The notes beneath the pieces are model-generated. The model was not told the DNA's origin, ran no database searches, and worked only from the letters and a program-made list of their open reading frames with translations. A DNA stretch of 64,000 nucleotides, taken from assembly GCF_004353845.1 (NCBI RefSeq), contig NZ_CP037864.1, positions 4,092,001 through 4,156,000 on the forward strand, given 5' to 3'. A program made the position numbers and the translations under genes. Below, piece after piece: positions 17,514-25,839 of this stretch (positions are counted from its first letter, which is position 1; every line of letters starts with the position of its first letter). Origin of the DNA: Citrobacter arsenatis. GTDB taxonomy: Bacteria > Pseudomonadota > Gammaproteobacteria > Enterobacterales > Enterobacteriaceae.

Positions 17514-18407
17514 ATGTACAAAAAAAATACGTTAAGTCTGGATGAGTATAACTCACTTACTCTTAATATGGGTGATCTAACTGAATCTGAGTGCCGACTT
17601 AATGAGTACATTAATAAACACTTCAATGAACTTCCCTATCATGGCATTGTTGATCTCTCGCAAAATGCGATGGTAAGCAAAGCAACCATTGGCCGATTTT
17701 TAAATAAAATTGGGTTTACGGGTTATGCGGCCTTTCGTAAAGCATTGGACATTACGCTGTCAAAAAATAAATTATCCGCACCTTTCGAGAAAAACATCAA
17801 ACTGCGTAACAACCCCAGTATTACCACTGAAAGTATCGTTACTGACTTCACCCACAAAGTAGCAGAATTATTTAATCAATTTAAAAATAATATCGATATT
17901 GAAAGCCTTGATGCGTTTATCGATCTGGTACTGAACAACCAACGTCATATTTATGTCGTCGGCCCGTCATCATCTCATGCAATGGCAACGCATTTTTGTA
18001 CACTGCTAAAGTACTTTCGCAGTGACATCACCTTGTTACTGACTGACATCAGCGAACTCCCCAAATGTCTCCTCAATATTGAGGAAGAGGACGTCCTGAT
18101 TGTGTTCTCCTACTATCGATTTAACCGGGTAGCGCTCAATATTGCAAAGTGGTTCAGAAAAAAGAATGCCGTCGTGGTGCTGGTTACCAACTCAGAGGCA
18201 AACCCTTATGGCAAGTTCTGCGATCTGCAGTTTGTTCTTCCCAGCGACGTACAGTCCATTTTTCAAAGCCGTATTCTCGGCTTCTTTTTTATCGAACTCA
18301 TATTGCATCTGGCGTATGAGAAAGGAGATAGCGAGGGGAATTTTGCCCAACTGGAGGAGTTGTTCGTCTTTTTCGAAACATTTTCAGCATCAGCCCACAA
18401 CACTTAG
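17514..18407 (+). CDS. RpiR/MurR-family transcriptional regulator
   Basis: A 297-residue regulator with an N-terminal RpiR-type helix-turn-helix (about residues 20-90, including GIVDLSQNAMVSKATIGRFLNKIGFTGYAAFRKAL) and a C-terminal SIS phosphosugar-binding domain (about residues 125-265, including HIYVVGPSSSHAMATHFCTLL and EEDVLIVFSYYRFNRVALNIAKWFRKKNAVVVLVTNS). The ATG at 17514 is chosen because the HTH begins shortly after it, as usual in the family. It is flanked on both sides by transport and enzyme genes on the other strand that it probably controls; its inducer is unknown. Confidence 0.88.
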   Translation: MYKKNTLSLDEYNSLTLNMGDLTESECRLNEYINKHFNELPYHGIVDLSQNAMVSKATIGRFLNKIGFTGYAAFRKALDITLSKNKLSAPFEKNIKLRNNPSITTESIVTDFTHKVAELFNQFKNNIDIESLDAFIDLVLNNQRHIYVVGPSSSHAMATHFCTLLKYFRSDITLLLTDISELPKCLLNIEEEDVLIVFSYYRFNRVALNIAKWFRKKNAVVVLVTNSEANPYGKFCDLQFVLPSDVQSIFQSRILGFFFIELILHLAYEKGDSEGNFAQLEELFVFFETFSASAHNT

Positions 18408-18412
18408 CGCTA

Positions 18413-18448
18413 CCAGCCGCCAGGAGAGTTCTTACTCCTGGCGGCTGG
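18413..18448. terminator. Bidirectional hairpin between convergent rpiR-type and lyase genes
   Basis: Perfect 14-bp arms CCAGCCGCCAGGAG and CTCCTGGCGGCTGG with an 8-base loop, placed between two convergent stop codons. The stem is very stable; T tracts are weak on both sides. Confidence 0.75.
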
Positions 18449-18453
18449 ACGAA

Positions 18454-19824
18454 TCAGGCTATCTCTACGGTTTTCACGCGATCGAACTGAGCTATAGTTT
18501 CAGCAATTAGCGCGTCGTTAGCCCCGATATATGACAGCGGCTCGCAGGCGGCAGCGATTTCTTCTACAGATAATGATGCGCGGATTTCCGGGCTAGCCTG
18601 CACGATTTCCATGAAACTGTGCTCACCGCTTGCATGCTTCAGCAGGTTTTTCACTAAGTTATAGGCGGACTCTCTGCCAATTTTGGCGGCAAGTTTCATC
18701 GTCAGCGATTCCGACATTATAAAGTGCTTCGAGCAGTCAAAATTGGCGCGCATCTTCTCTTCGTTAATAATGAGATGCGTAAGCAGATTCTTTGCGCGTG
18801 TCAGGCTGGTCGATAAAGCATTAGAGGCCTCCGGGAGGATTGTCCAGTTTAATACCCTCATTGAGGCGGCCCGCACATCCTGTTGATCCAGCATTGCCGG
18901 GGCGCCCGACGCATACATCCATCCCATCCTTGCCAGCGTTTGCATCATATTACTGGCACGCGGATTAACTTTGTGTGGCATCGTGCTCGACCCTCCACCG
19001 CCCTCTCCCTCAAGCACTTCGGCAATCGGCGTGCGTCCCATTGTTTCGACATCGTTGGCCAGACGACATAGCGTGCCGTGAACAAGGGCAAAAAACTGCA
19101 CAACTTCAACAACCGCATCCTGGCTGGCATTATTAATGCCGCAGGGCACGTTCAGACCCAGCGCTCGCATCAGCCGTTCACGCGTTTCCATTCCCTGCTC
19201 GCCCACGGAGGCCAGATTACCTACCGCACCGCCAAAGAGTCCAGTTACAGCACGCGGGTACAACTGCTGGAGTCTTACCAGATGGCGATTAACCTCCGTC
19301 AGATAACTGCAAACATGCAGCCCCCATGTTGTCGCGGAGGCATCTACCGAATTAGTACGCGCAACCATCACCGTTCTGGTGTGACGTATTGCCATCGCCT
19401 TCATCGCTTCACCAACATCGAGCAATTGTTCGCGCAGCAGCTGCAACGTTTGTTGCAATCTCATCGCCATACCAGAGTCCAGCAAGTCCTGGGTCGTACA
19501 CCCCCAATGCAGAAACTGGCTAACCAACGGTGTACCAGAAGCAGAGATCTGATCGATTAACGGTTTGATCGCCATACCGACCGTCTGTGTTTCTTGCGCA
19601 AGGGTAGGCCAATCTATCTGTATTTCCCTGCACGCGTTTTCAATTTCGACAGCGGCTTGCTCAGGGATAATCCCTAACTCGCCTTGCACCCGGGCGACGG
19701 TTGCCTCAAATCGCAACCAGCAACGCAGCAGATTGTCGTCAGACCATATTTCCCGCATCCGACCGTGGGTGAACAATGAAGAATAAAGATCAGAATCAAA
19801 TACCGTTGTTTGCTTACCGAACAT
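18454..19824 (-). CDS. Fumarase/aspartase-superfamily lyase (PurB/PcaB-like)
   Basis: A 456-residue enzyme with the superfamily signature GGGGSSTMPHKVNPRASN, whose flexible loop serine is the catalytic base, and the upstream HWGCTTQDLLDSGMAMRL region that holds the other active-site residues. Members either release fumarate from succinyl adducts (adenylosuccinate lyase, argininosuccinate lyase) or carry out related beta-eliminations such as 3-carboxymuconate cycloisomerisation. It is not housekeeping PurB: the sequence is closer to the PcaB side and lies in an accessory cluster. With a C4-dicarboxylate carrier and malic enzyme next door, release of fumarate from an unknown adduct is a reasonable guess. 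Start at 19824 fits the family N-terminus (MFGKQTTVFDSDLYSSLF). Confidence 0.82.
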   Translation of the reverse strand: MFGKQTTVFDSDLYSSLFTHGRMREIWSDDNLLRCWLRFEATVARVQGELGIIPEQAAVEIENACREIQIDWPTLAQETQTVGMAIKPLIDQISASGTPLVSQFLHWGCTTQDLLDSGMAMRLQQTLQLLREQLLDVGEAMKAMAIRHTRTVMVARTNSVDASATTWGLHVCSYLTEVNRHLVRLQQLYPRAVTGLFGGAVGNLASVGEQGMETRERLMRALGLNVPCGINNASQDAVVEVVQFFALVHGTLCRLANDVETMGRTPIAEVLEGEGGGGSSTMPHKVNPRASNMMQTLARMGWMYASGAPAMLDQQDVRAASMRVLNWTILPEASNALSTSLTRAKNLLTHLIINEEKMRANFDCSKHFIMSESLTMKLAAKIGRESAYNLVKNLLKHASGEHSFMEIVQASPEIRASLSVEEIAAACEPLSYIGANDALIAETIAQFDRVKTVEIA

Positions 19825-20231
19825 ACAGCGCCTCTCCGGCCAATGAATGCGTCATAATTGAAAATGTGATTAATCAATTTTGCGTGATCTGTTTTTAAAA
19901 TTATAGGGGAAAATAGTATTCCCACTCCCAAAATGACCATGAGAATGCAACATTCCCATTTTCAGTTTTTTCCCCCTGTAGAAACGCGACGTACTTCACA
20001 GTAATTCCTGAATTACAATTTAATTAGTCGTAATATTTCAAAGAAAACGCTCACTAAATATAAGAGCTATTAATACAATCGCGAAATCAGAGATATTTAT
20101 GCGTGAATAATCACATTTCATCACGAGAAAAAATGATTCCCATACCACTTCCATTCCTTTTCCACAAACAATCATCCCGCTGTGAACTTTATTTTTATGG
20201 TCAGGAAACTAATGCTGGTTTGAGGGATGAC
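19825..20231. other. Divergent promoter region of the lyase and porin genes
   Basis: A 407-base A/T-rich gap. It holds two GRGAA-N7-TTCCC inverted repeats and a long leader for the porin. A GTG at 20103 could extend the porin by 43 residues, but that would bury its signal peptide, so the leader is taken as untranslated. Confidence 0.6.
19907..19957. promoter_or_regulatory. Candidate RpiR-type operators, copies 2 and 3
   Basis: GGGAA-N7-TTCCCAC at 19907-19923 and GAGAA-N7-TTCCCA at 19941-19957, start-to-start distance 34 bases, about three helical turns. They match the repeat at 17340-17356 in arm sequence and spacing and sit upstream of the lyase start. Confidence 0.5.
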
Positions 20232-21272
20232 ATGAAGCTAAAAAACTATTCACTAATATTACTAATGGGTATGAGTTCCTCGGCGTTCGCTTTAAACGTC
20301 TATAATAAGGATGGCAATACTCTGGATATCTATGGTCGCGTTGAGGGTAAAATTGCGAGCGGCCAAAATTCATTTGCTGGCAGTGAAAGTCGAAGCGATC
20401 TGGGTGGCCGTGTAGGTATTTATCTCACCCGAGATCTGGATCTACTGCCAGAGACTAAAATCGTGGGTCGCCTGGAATGGCAGGTACGTACCGAAAAAAA
20501 TGATAACAATACTGGTGAAAGCGATATGGAGGCCCGCTATTCCTATGTCGGCCTGTCGAATAAAACATGGGGTGAACTGATCACCGGGAGAACCAAAAAC
20601 CCGTTGTATCAGGTAATGAAAATGACAGATAAGTACAAAAACTTCACCCCCAATATCTACAGCTATGGCATTACAACCATTGATGATTCATATCAGTTCA
20701 ACCGCCAGGACGGCACCGTCCAGTGGAATGCCAAATTTGCCGGTAACGAAATTCAACTGGCATGGGTCTCCGGTAATGGCAACAGCGATAACGAAGCCCT
20801 GGATTACGGCGCGATGGCCAGCTATCGCAAATCTTTCAAATTTGGTGATTTTAGAATTACACCCGCACTCGCGGCCAGTCGTTACAAACGACAGGATGGT
20901 GTAGTGACCACCGATGGGCGTAATCAAAACGACCAAATTATGGGCGGATTACAACTCAGCTATAAAGCCTACGAAGTCGCGGTAACCGCCTTACGTACTT
21001 CTATTTCTCGCGATAACAAAAGCGATAATAATTATAAAGGGATGGATTCACTCATTTCCTACAACTTTGGCACCGTCAAAGTTCTCACCGGATATAGTTT
21101 TTTAAATGAAGATGGTAAAGATATCGCTGAAAAAGAAGACTGGCGTGCTGAAGCGCAATTAACATTAGCTGAGGATACGTGGTTATCATTTACTTACGAT
21201 AAAGAGTTCGCCAGTAAGAACAAAAAAACCAATGATGATGCGCTCATCGTTGGACTCCGTTACGATTTCTAA
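20232..21272 (+). CDS. Outer-membrane porin, general Gram-negative porin family
   Basis: A 346-residue precursor with signal peptide MKLKNYSLILLMGMSSSAFA, then a mature part beginning LNVYNKDGNTLDIYGRVEGKI, the usual first strand of OmpC/OmpF-type trimeric porins. Alternating beta strands run to the C-terminal phenylalanine (VGLRYDF), the BAM recognition signature. The loop-3 region (TGRTKNPLYQVMKMTDKYKNFTPN) differs from the classic PEFGGD of OmpC/F, so the pore is probably specialised. The ATG at 20232 is chosen because it begins the signal peptide. It is followed after 10 bases by the SGNH hydrolase gene, suggesting an operon for uptake and periplasmic processing of one substrate. Confidence 0.88.
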   Translation: MKLKNYSLILLMGMSSSAFALNVYNKDGNTLDIYGRVEGKIASGQNSFAGSESRSDLGGRVGIYLTRDLDLLPETKIVGRLEWQVRTEKNDNNTGESDMEARYSYVGLSNKTWGELITGRTKNPLYQVMKMTDKYKNFTPNIYSYGITTIDDSYQFNRQDGTVQWNAKFAGNEIQLAWVSGNGNSDNEALDYGAMASYRKSFKFGDFRITPALAASRYKRQDGVVTTDGRNQNDQIMGGLQLSYKAYEVAVTALRTSISRDNKSDNNYKGMDSLISYNFGTVKVLTGYSFLNEDGKDIAEKEDWRAEAQLTLAEDTWLSFTYDKEFASKNKKTNDDALIVGLRYDF

Positions 21273-21282
21273 GAGATAACCG

Positions 21283-22056
21283 ATGAAAAAGATAACTTTG
21301 CTTGCCGCTGTAACGGCCCTTTCACTGAGCTGTATTTGCGCTCACGCGGATACGTTATTAGCACCTTCGCCACATGCAAAAATGGATGGCGAGAATAAGA
21401 TCGTCGCGCTTTATGGTAACTCGTTCACGTTCTATAACAATAATATCAATACCCGATTACGGGATTTGACGCAGTCTTTACTGCCTGATCATGCCAAAGG
21501 CTATAAGTATCGAGGGATCACGATTTCCAGCGGTCATTTAGGCTGGCAAATTGAGAATATGCGCTACCAGAATACGCTACAGAAATGGGATGTAGTGGTA
21601 TTACAGGGGAACTCTACAGAAACAATTTCAAAGAAAGAAAGTACCCGACAAAACTTCGTTGACTCGGCAACCCAAATGGCTGAGATGGCGCATAAAGCAG
21701 GTGCAAAAGTTGTCTATTTCATGACCTGGCCAAAGAAAGCTAAACCCGAAGATAGCCAAAAGCTGGCGGATGCTTATCTCTCCATTGCGCAAAAAACCGG
21801 GGGATATGTGGCTCCGGTAGGCCTGGCTTTCGAGAAAGCGCGCATAAGTCACCCAGAAATAAACCTGTATTATCATGATGGTGTACATCCTTCGATTTCC
21901 GGAACATATCTCGCCGCCTGCGTATTCTTCGCCACCCTGTATAACCAGTCTCCGGTCGGCGGCGCGCTTCCTGTTGATACGGACATGACCCCTGCCACTG
22001 CCAAAGCGTTACAACAGGTAGCATGGGAAACCGTCACTGAGTTCCAGAAGTCGTAA
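21283..22056 (+). CDS. Periplasmic SGNH/GDSL-type hydrolase
   Basis: A 257-residue precursor with signal peptide MKKITLLAAVTALSLSCICAHA. Block I is ALYGNSFTFYNNN (Gly-Asn-Ser in place of Gly-Asp-Ser, with Ser the nucleophile), the WDVVVLQGNS segment supplies the oxyanion region and block V is YYHDGVHPSISG (Asp-x-x-His). The pattern resembles the DUF4886-like branch of SGNH esterases. Substrate is unknown; location downstream of a porin suggests de-esterification of a molecule entering the periplasm. A terminator hairpin follows. Confidence 0.78.
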   Translation: MKKITLLAAVTALSLSCICAHADTLLAPSPHAKMDGENKIVALYGNSFTFYNNNINTRLRDLTQSLLPDHAKGYKYRGITISSGHLGWQIENMRYQNTLQKWDVVVLQGNSTETISKKESTRQNFVDSATQMAEMAHKAGAKVVYFMTWPKKAKPEDSQKLADAYLSIAQKTGGYVAPVGLAFEKARISHPEINLYYHDGVHPSISGTYLAACVFFATLYNQSPVGGALPVDTDMTPATAKALQQVAWETVTEFQKS

Positions 22057-22079
22057 TCACCGGGTTATTTGTCCCCAAC

Positions 22080-22100
22080 ACGCCGGCAATCGTGCCGGCG
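22080..22100 (+). terminator. Terminator after the porin-SGNH operon
   Basis: Hairpin CGCCGGCA-atcg-TGCCGGCG (22081-22100) followed by TAAAACAC; strong GC stem, weak T tract. It separates the porin unit from sitABCD. Confidence 0.65.
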
Positions 22101-22142
22101 TAAAACACATTATCGCCCGTCTATTCCTTAGCATCCTACGCA

Positions 22143-22161
22143 AATAAGAATTATTTTCATT
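22143..22161. promoter_or_regulatory. Fur-box-like site upstream of sitA
   Basis: AATAAGAATTATTTTCATT agrees with 11 of 19 positions of the Fur consensus and lies about 80 bases before sitA. sit operons are known to be repressed by Fur with iron; the site is called partly from that context. Confidence 0.6.
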
Positions 22162-22182
22162 TGTTTATGCCATGTGCTATAT

Positions 22183-22202
22183 AACATAGCAAAGGCTATA
22201 TT
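22183..22202. promoter_or_regulatory. MntR box upstream of sitA
   Basis: AACATAGCAAAGGCTATATT is a near-perfect match to the MntR palindrome (ACATAGC-N4-GCTATGT) 36 bases before the sitA ATG. It predicts repression by manganese. Confidence 0.85.
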
Positions 22203-22238
22203 CGATGATAAATTAACCACTTTGTTGTGAGGGATACT

Positions 22239-23156
22239 ATGCCGCATCTGCCCCATCTGAAGTCATTTCTCCTTGCCAGCGCGTTAACGGCACTGACGCT
22301 GTCACCCGCCTGGGCGAAAGAAAAGTTCAAAGTGATAACCACTTTTACGGTGATAGCCGACATGGCCAGCAACGTAGCGGGTGACGCGGCGGACGTCAGT
22401 TCCATCACCAAACCTGGGGCAGAAATTCACGAATATCAACCCACGCCGGGAGATATTAAACGGGCGCAAGGCGCACAGCTTATTCTCTCCAACGGCCTTA
22501 ACCTCGAACTATGGTTTGCCCGCTTCTACCAAAATTTGTCCGGCGTACCGGAAGTAATGGTGTCAAACGGCGTGCAGCCGATGGGTATCAGCGAAGGGCC
22601 GTACAACGGTAAACCCAACCCACATGCCTGGATGTCAGCAGAGAACGCGCTTATCTACGTGGATAACATTCGCGATGCGCTGATGAAATACGATCCAGAC
22701 AATGCCGCTACCTACCAAAAAAATGCGCAGAATTATAAAGCGAAAATTCAGCAAACCCTGGCACCACTGCATGCAGAACTGGCAAAGCTTCCTGTTGATA
22801 AACGCTGGCTGGTTACCAGCGAAGGCGCATTCTCTTACCTCGCGCGTGATAACAACCTCAAAGAGCTGTATCTGTGGCCGATCAATGCCGATCAGCAAGG
22901 CACGCCCAAACAGGTTCGCAAAGTGATCGATGCGATCAGAGCGCATCATATTCCAACGGTATTTAGCGAAAGCACCGTGTCCGACAAGCCTGCGCGTCAG
23001 GTTGCTCGTGAGTCTGGCGCCCATTACGGCGGCGTACTGTATGTCGATTCGCTCAGCGCTGCCGACGGTCCGGTTCCGACCTATCTGGACTTACTGCGCG
23101 TTACCACACAAACCATTGTCAACGGCATCAATAAGGGCCTGGAGAGACAACCATGA
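22239..23156 (+). CDS. sitA: Mn2+/Fe2+ ABC transporter periplasmic binding protein SitA
   Basis: A 305-residue cluster-9 metal-binding protein. Signal peptide runs to about residue 24 (SPAWA), then KEKFKVITTFTVIADMASNVAGDAA as in Salmonella SitA. Likely metal ligands are His in GAEIHEYQPTPGD and NPHAWMS, and acidic residues in FSEST and YVDSLS. The ATG at 22239 is chosen over a GTG at 22227 because it follows GAGGGATA. First gene of sitABCD; ATGA overlap with sitB. Confidence 0.95.
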   Translation: MPHLPHLKSFLLASALTALTLSPAWAKEKFKVITTFTVIADMASNVAGDAADVSSITKPGAEIHEYQPTPGDIKRAQGAQLILSNGLNLELWFARFYQNLSGVPEVMVSNGVQPMGISEGPYNGKPNPHAWMSAENALIYVDNIRDALMKYDPDNAATYQKNAQNYKAKIQQTLAPLHAELAKLPVDKRWLVTSEGAFSYLARDNNLKELYLWPINADQQGTPKQVRKVIDAIRAHHIPTVFSESTVSDKPARQVARESGAHYGGVLYVDSLSAADGPVPTYLDLLRVTTQTIVNGINKGLERQP

Positions 23157-23968
23157 GTCACTCTGCGATTACCGTAAATCAGGTTACGGTGACGTATCGC
23201 AACGGTCACACCGCATTGCGGGACGCCACTTTTCAGATTCCGGGCGGCTCAATTGCCGCGCTGGTCGGCGTAAACGGTTCGGGAAAATCAACGCTTTTTA
23301 AAGCGCTGATGGGTTTTGTCCGCCTGGCGCAAGGGGAGATCTCTATTCTGCAACAGCCGGTTAATAAGGCGCTCAAACAGAATCTGATCGCCTATGTCCC
23401 CCAGTCAGAAGAGGTTGACTGGTCGTTTCCGGTACTGGTGGAAGATGTCGTGATGATGGGACGCTTTGGCCATATGGGGTGGCTGCGTCGACCAAAACAG
23501 ATTGACCACGCCTGCGTGGATGCGGCGCTGGCGCGGGTTGATATGCTGGATTATCGCCATCGCCAGATAGGTGAACTGTCCGGCGGGCAGAAAAAACGCG
23601 TTTTTCTGGCAAGAGCCATCGCACAAGATGGCCAGGTGATTTTGCTGGATGAACCCTTCACCGGCGTGGATGTGAAAACCGAGGCCCGGATCATCGACCT
23701 GCTGCGTGAACTCCGTGATGAAGGCCGGACCATGCTGGTCTCTACCCATAATCTGGGCTCCGTTACCGAGTTTTGTGATTACACGGTGATGATTAAGGGC
23801 ACAGTGCTGGCAAGTGGACCCACCGAAACCACCTTTACCCACGAGAATCTTGAGCTGGCATTCAGCGGCGTACTGCGTCATGTTGCGCTTAGCGGCGGTG
23901 AACAGCACGTGATTACCGATGATGAACGCCCGTTTATTTCGCGACGCGCGACAAGCGAGGGTAAATAA
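23153..23968 (+). CDS. sitB: Mn2+/Fe2+ ABC transporter ATPase SitB
   Basis: A 271-residue ABC ATPase energising manganese and iron import. Walker A is GVNGSGKST, the Q-loop follows in YVPQSEEVDWSFP, the signature is LSGGQKKRVFLARA, Walker B is VILLDEPFTGVD and the switch histidine is in LVSTHNLGS. All catalytic motifs are complete. Two bases separate it from sitC. Confidence 0.96.
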   Translation: MSHSAITVNQVTVTYRNGHTALRDATFQIPGGSIAALVGVNGSGKSTLFKALMGFVRLAQGEISILQQPVNKALKQNLIAYVPQSEEVDWSFPVLVEDVVMMGRFGHMGWLRRPKQIDHACVDAALARVDMLDYRHRQIGELSGGQKKRVFLARAIAQDGQVILLDEPFTGVDVKTEARIIDLLRELRDEGRTMLVSTHNLGSVTEFCDYTVMIKGTVLASGPTETTFTHENLELAFSGVLRHVALSGGEQHVITDDERPFISRRATSEGK

Positions 23969-23970
23969 TC

Positions 23971-24828
23971 ATGAACTGGCTGACGGAGCCGTTTGGCTAC
24001 CAGTATATGCTCAACGCCATGTGGGTCTCGGCGATGGTCGGCGGCCTGTGCGCTTTTCTCTCCTGCTATCTGATGCTCAAAGGCTGGTCGCTGATCGGTG
24101 ATGCGTTGTCGCACTCTATCGTTCCGGGCGTTGCAGGAGCCTATATGTTAGGACTTCCCTTCGCGCTTGGCGCATTTCTTTCCGGAGGACTGGCGGCGGG
24201 CAGCATGCTATTTCTTAATCAGCGTTCACGCCTGAAGGAAGATGCCATTATCGGACTGATTTTTTCATCCTTTTTCGGTATCGGGCTGTTTATGGTGTCG
24301 CTCAATCCGATGTCGGTGAACATTCAGACCATAATCCTCGGCAACGTGCTGGCGATTGCGCCGGAAGATATTCTGCAACTGGCCATCATCGGCGTTATCT
24401 CGTTAACTATCCTGTTTTTGAAGTGGAAAGATCTGATGGTGGTCTTTTTTGATGAAAACCACGCACGGTCAATCGGTCTGAATCCGGGTCGGTTGAAGCT
24501 GTTGTTTTTTACGCTGCTCTCCGTTTCCACGGTCGCCGCCCTGCAAACCGTTGGCGCATTTCTGGTTATTTGTCTGGTGGTGACGCCAGGGGCAACGGCC
24601 TGGCTGCTGACCGATCGTTTTCCGCGCCTGCTCACCATCGCCGTCTCTATCGGCAGCCTGACCAGCTTTTTCGGCGCCTGGCTGAGCTACTGGCTGGACG
24701 GTGCAACCGGCGGAATTATCGTCGTTCTGCAGACGCTGCTGTTCCTGCTGGCATTTGTCTTCGCACCAAAACATGGTCTGCTGGCAAATCGCCGCCGCGC
24801 CCGTCTGGTGAATAAGGAGTCAGTATGA
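23971..24828 (+). CDS. sitC: Mn2+/Fe2+ ABC transporter permease SitC
   Basis: A 285-residue inner-membrane permease of the metal ABC-3 family with eight or so hydrophobic segments (for example MWVSAMVGGLCAFLSCYLMLKGWSLIGDALSHSIVPGVAGAYMLG, which contains the family D-A-x-S-H motif). It pairs with SitD to form the channel. Four-base overlap with sitD. Confidence 0.95.
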   Translation: MNWLTEPFGYQYMLNAMWVSAMVGGLCAFLSCYLMLKGWSLIGDALSHSIVPGVAGAYMLGLPFALGAFLSGGLAAGSMLFLNQRSRLKEDAIIGLIFSSFFGIGLFMVSLNPMSVNIQTIILGNVLAIAPEDILQLAIIGVISLTILFLKWKDLMVVFFDENHARSIGLNPGRLKLLFFTLLSVSTVAALQTVGAFLVICLVVTPGATAWLLTDRFPRLLTIAVSIGSLTSFFGAWLSYWLDGATGGIIVVLQTLLFLLAFVFAPKHGLLANRRRARLVNKESV

Positions 24829-25676
24829 TCTTAACCACGCTGCTGGAACCTTTTCAGTTCAGTTTTATGGTCAATGCGCTGGTCATCTCCACGATTGTCG
24901 CCGTACCCTGCGCGCTGCTGTCAGTATTTTTAGTACTCAAAGGCTGGGCGTTGATGGGCGATGCCATGAGCCACGCGGTTTTCCCCGGCATCGTACTGGC
25001 GTGGATTGCGGGCATCCCGCTGGCCATTGGCGCGTTTATCGCCGGGCTGTTCTGTGCGGTGGCGACGGGTTATCTCGACGATAACAGCCGCATCAAACGC
25101 GATACTCTGATGGGGATTGTCTTCTCCGGCATGTTCGGTGCGGGGCTGGTGCTGTACGTCTCTATCCAGTCAGAAGTCCATCTCGATCACATCCTGTTCG
25201 GCGACATGCTGGGCGTATCATTAAGCGATATTATGCAAACCGCGGTTATCACGCTGGGGATCGCGCTTATCATCGGACTGAAGTGGAAAGATCTACTACT
25301 GCATGCCTTTGACCCGCATCAGGCAAAAGCCAGTGGGCTTAACACGGCGCTACTGCATTACGGCCTGTTGTGCATGATCGCTCTGACAATTGTCGCTACG
25401 CTCAAATCGGTAGGGATTATTTTGTCGATCTCCTTACTGATTGCGCCTGGTGCCATCGCGATTTTAATGACGCGGAAATTCGCCCATGCCTTGTGGCTGG
25501 CGGTAGTTATGTCGGTCATTACTTCGTTTATGGGCGTGTACCTGTCATTTTTCATCGACAGCGCACCGGCCCCCACCATCGTCGTACTATTTTCCCTGCT
25601 GTTTGTGATTACCTTTATTTATTCCACCCTGCGCGACCGTCGCCTGGAACGGCGACGCCAGCAATACGATCTCTAA
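24825..25676 (+). CDS. sitD: Mn2+/Fe2+ ABC transporter permease SitD
   Basis: A 283-residue permease paralogous to SitC; it carries the same GDAMSHAVFPG motif and multiple transmembrane segments, ending in a basic tail RDRRLERRRQQYDL. Last gene of the operon; a hairpin follows at 25681-25700. Position after fhlA-ygbA recalls the Salmonella SPI-1 border, where sitABCD also follows ygbA. Confidence 0.95.
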   Translation: MILTTLLEPFQFSFMVNALVISTIVAVPCALLSVFLVLKGWALMGDAMSHAVFPGIVLAWIAGIPLAIGAFIAGLFCAVATGYLDDNSRIKRDTLMGIVFSGMFGAGLVLYVSIQSEVHLDHILFGDMLGVSLSDIMQTAVITLGIALIIGLKWKDLLLHAFDPHQAKASGLNTALLHYGLLCMIALTIVATLKSVGIILSISLLIAPGAIAILMTRKFAHALWLAVVMSVITSFMGVYLSFFIDSAPAPTIVVLFSLLFVITFIYSTLRDRRLERRRQQYDL

Positions 25677-25680
25677 CGGA

Positions 25681-25700
25681 GTGGGCTGTAATATGCCCAC
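25681..25700 (+). terminator. Possible terminator after sitD
   Basis: GTGGGC and GCCCAC arms with an 8-base loop, followed by GATTGTTATT. Short stem and weak T tract, so only moderately convincing. Confidence 0.5.
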
Positions 25701-25839
25701 GATTGTTATTAGAATACGTAATGACAATATTCCCAGCGTCCTGAACAAATACCCCGCACTGGAACCATGCCATATTTACCAAAGCTATTTAATAATCAGC
25801 TAGTCACTATCACATTAGATATAAATACAGGTAAATTTT

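Noticed and set aside
20103..20231. GTG-started N-terminal extension of the porin
   Set aside because: It would place 43 residues before a clear signal peptide starting at 20232.
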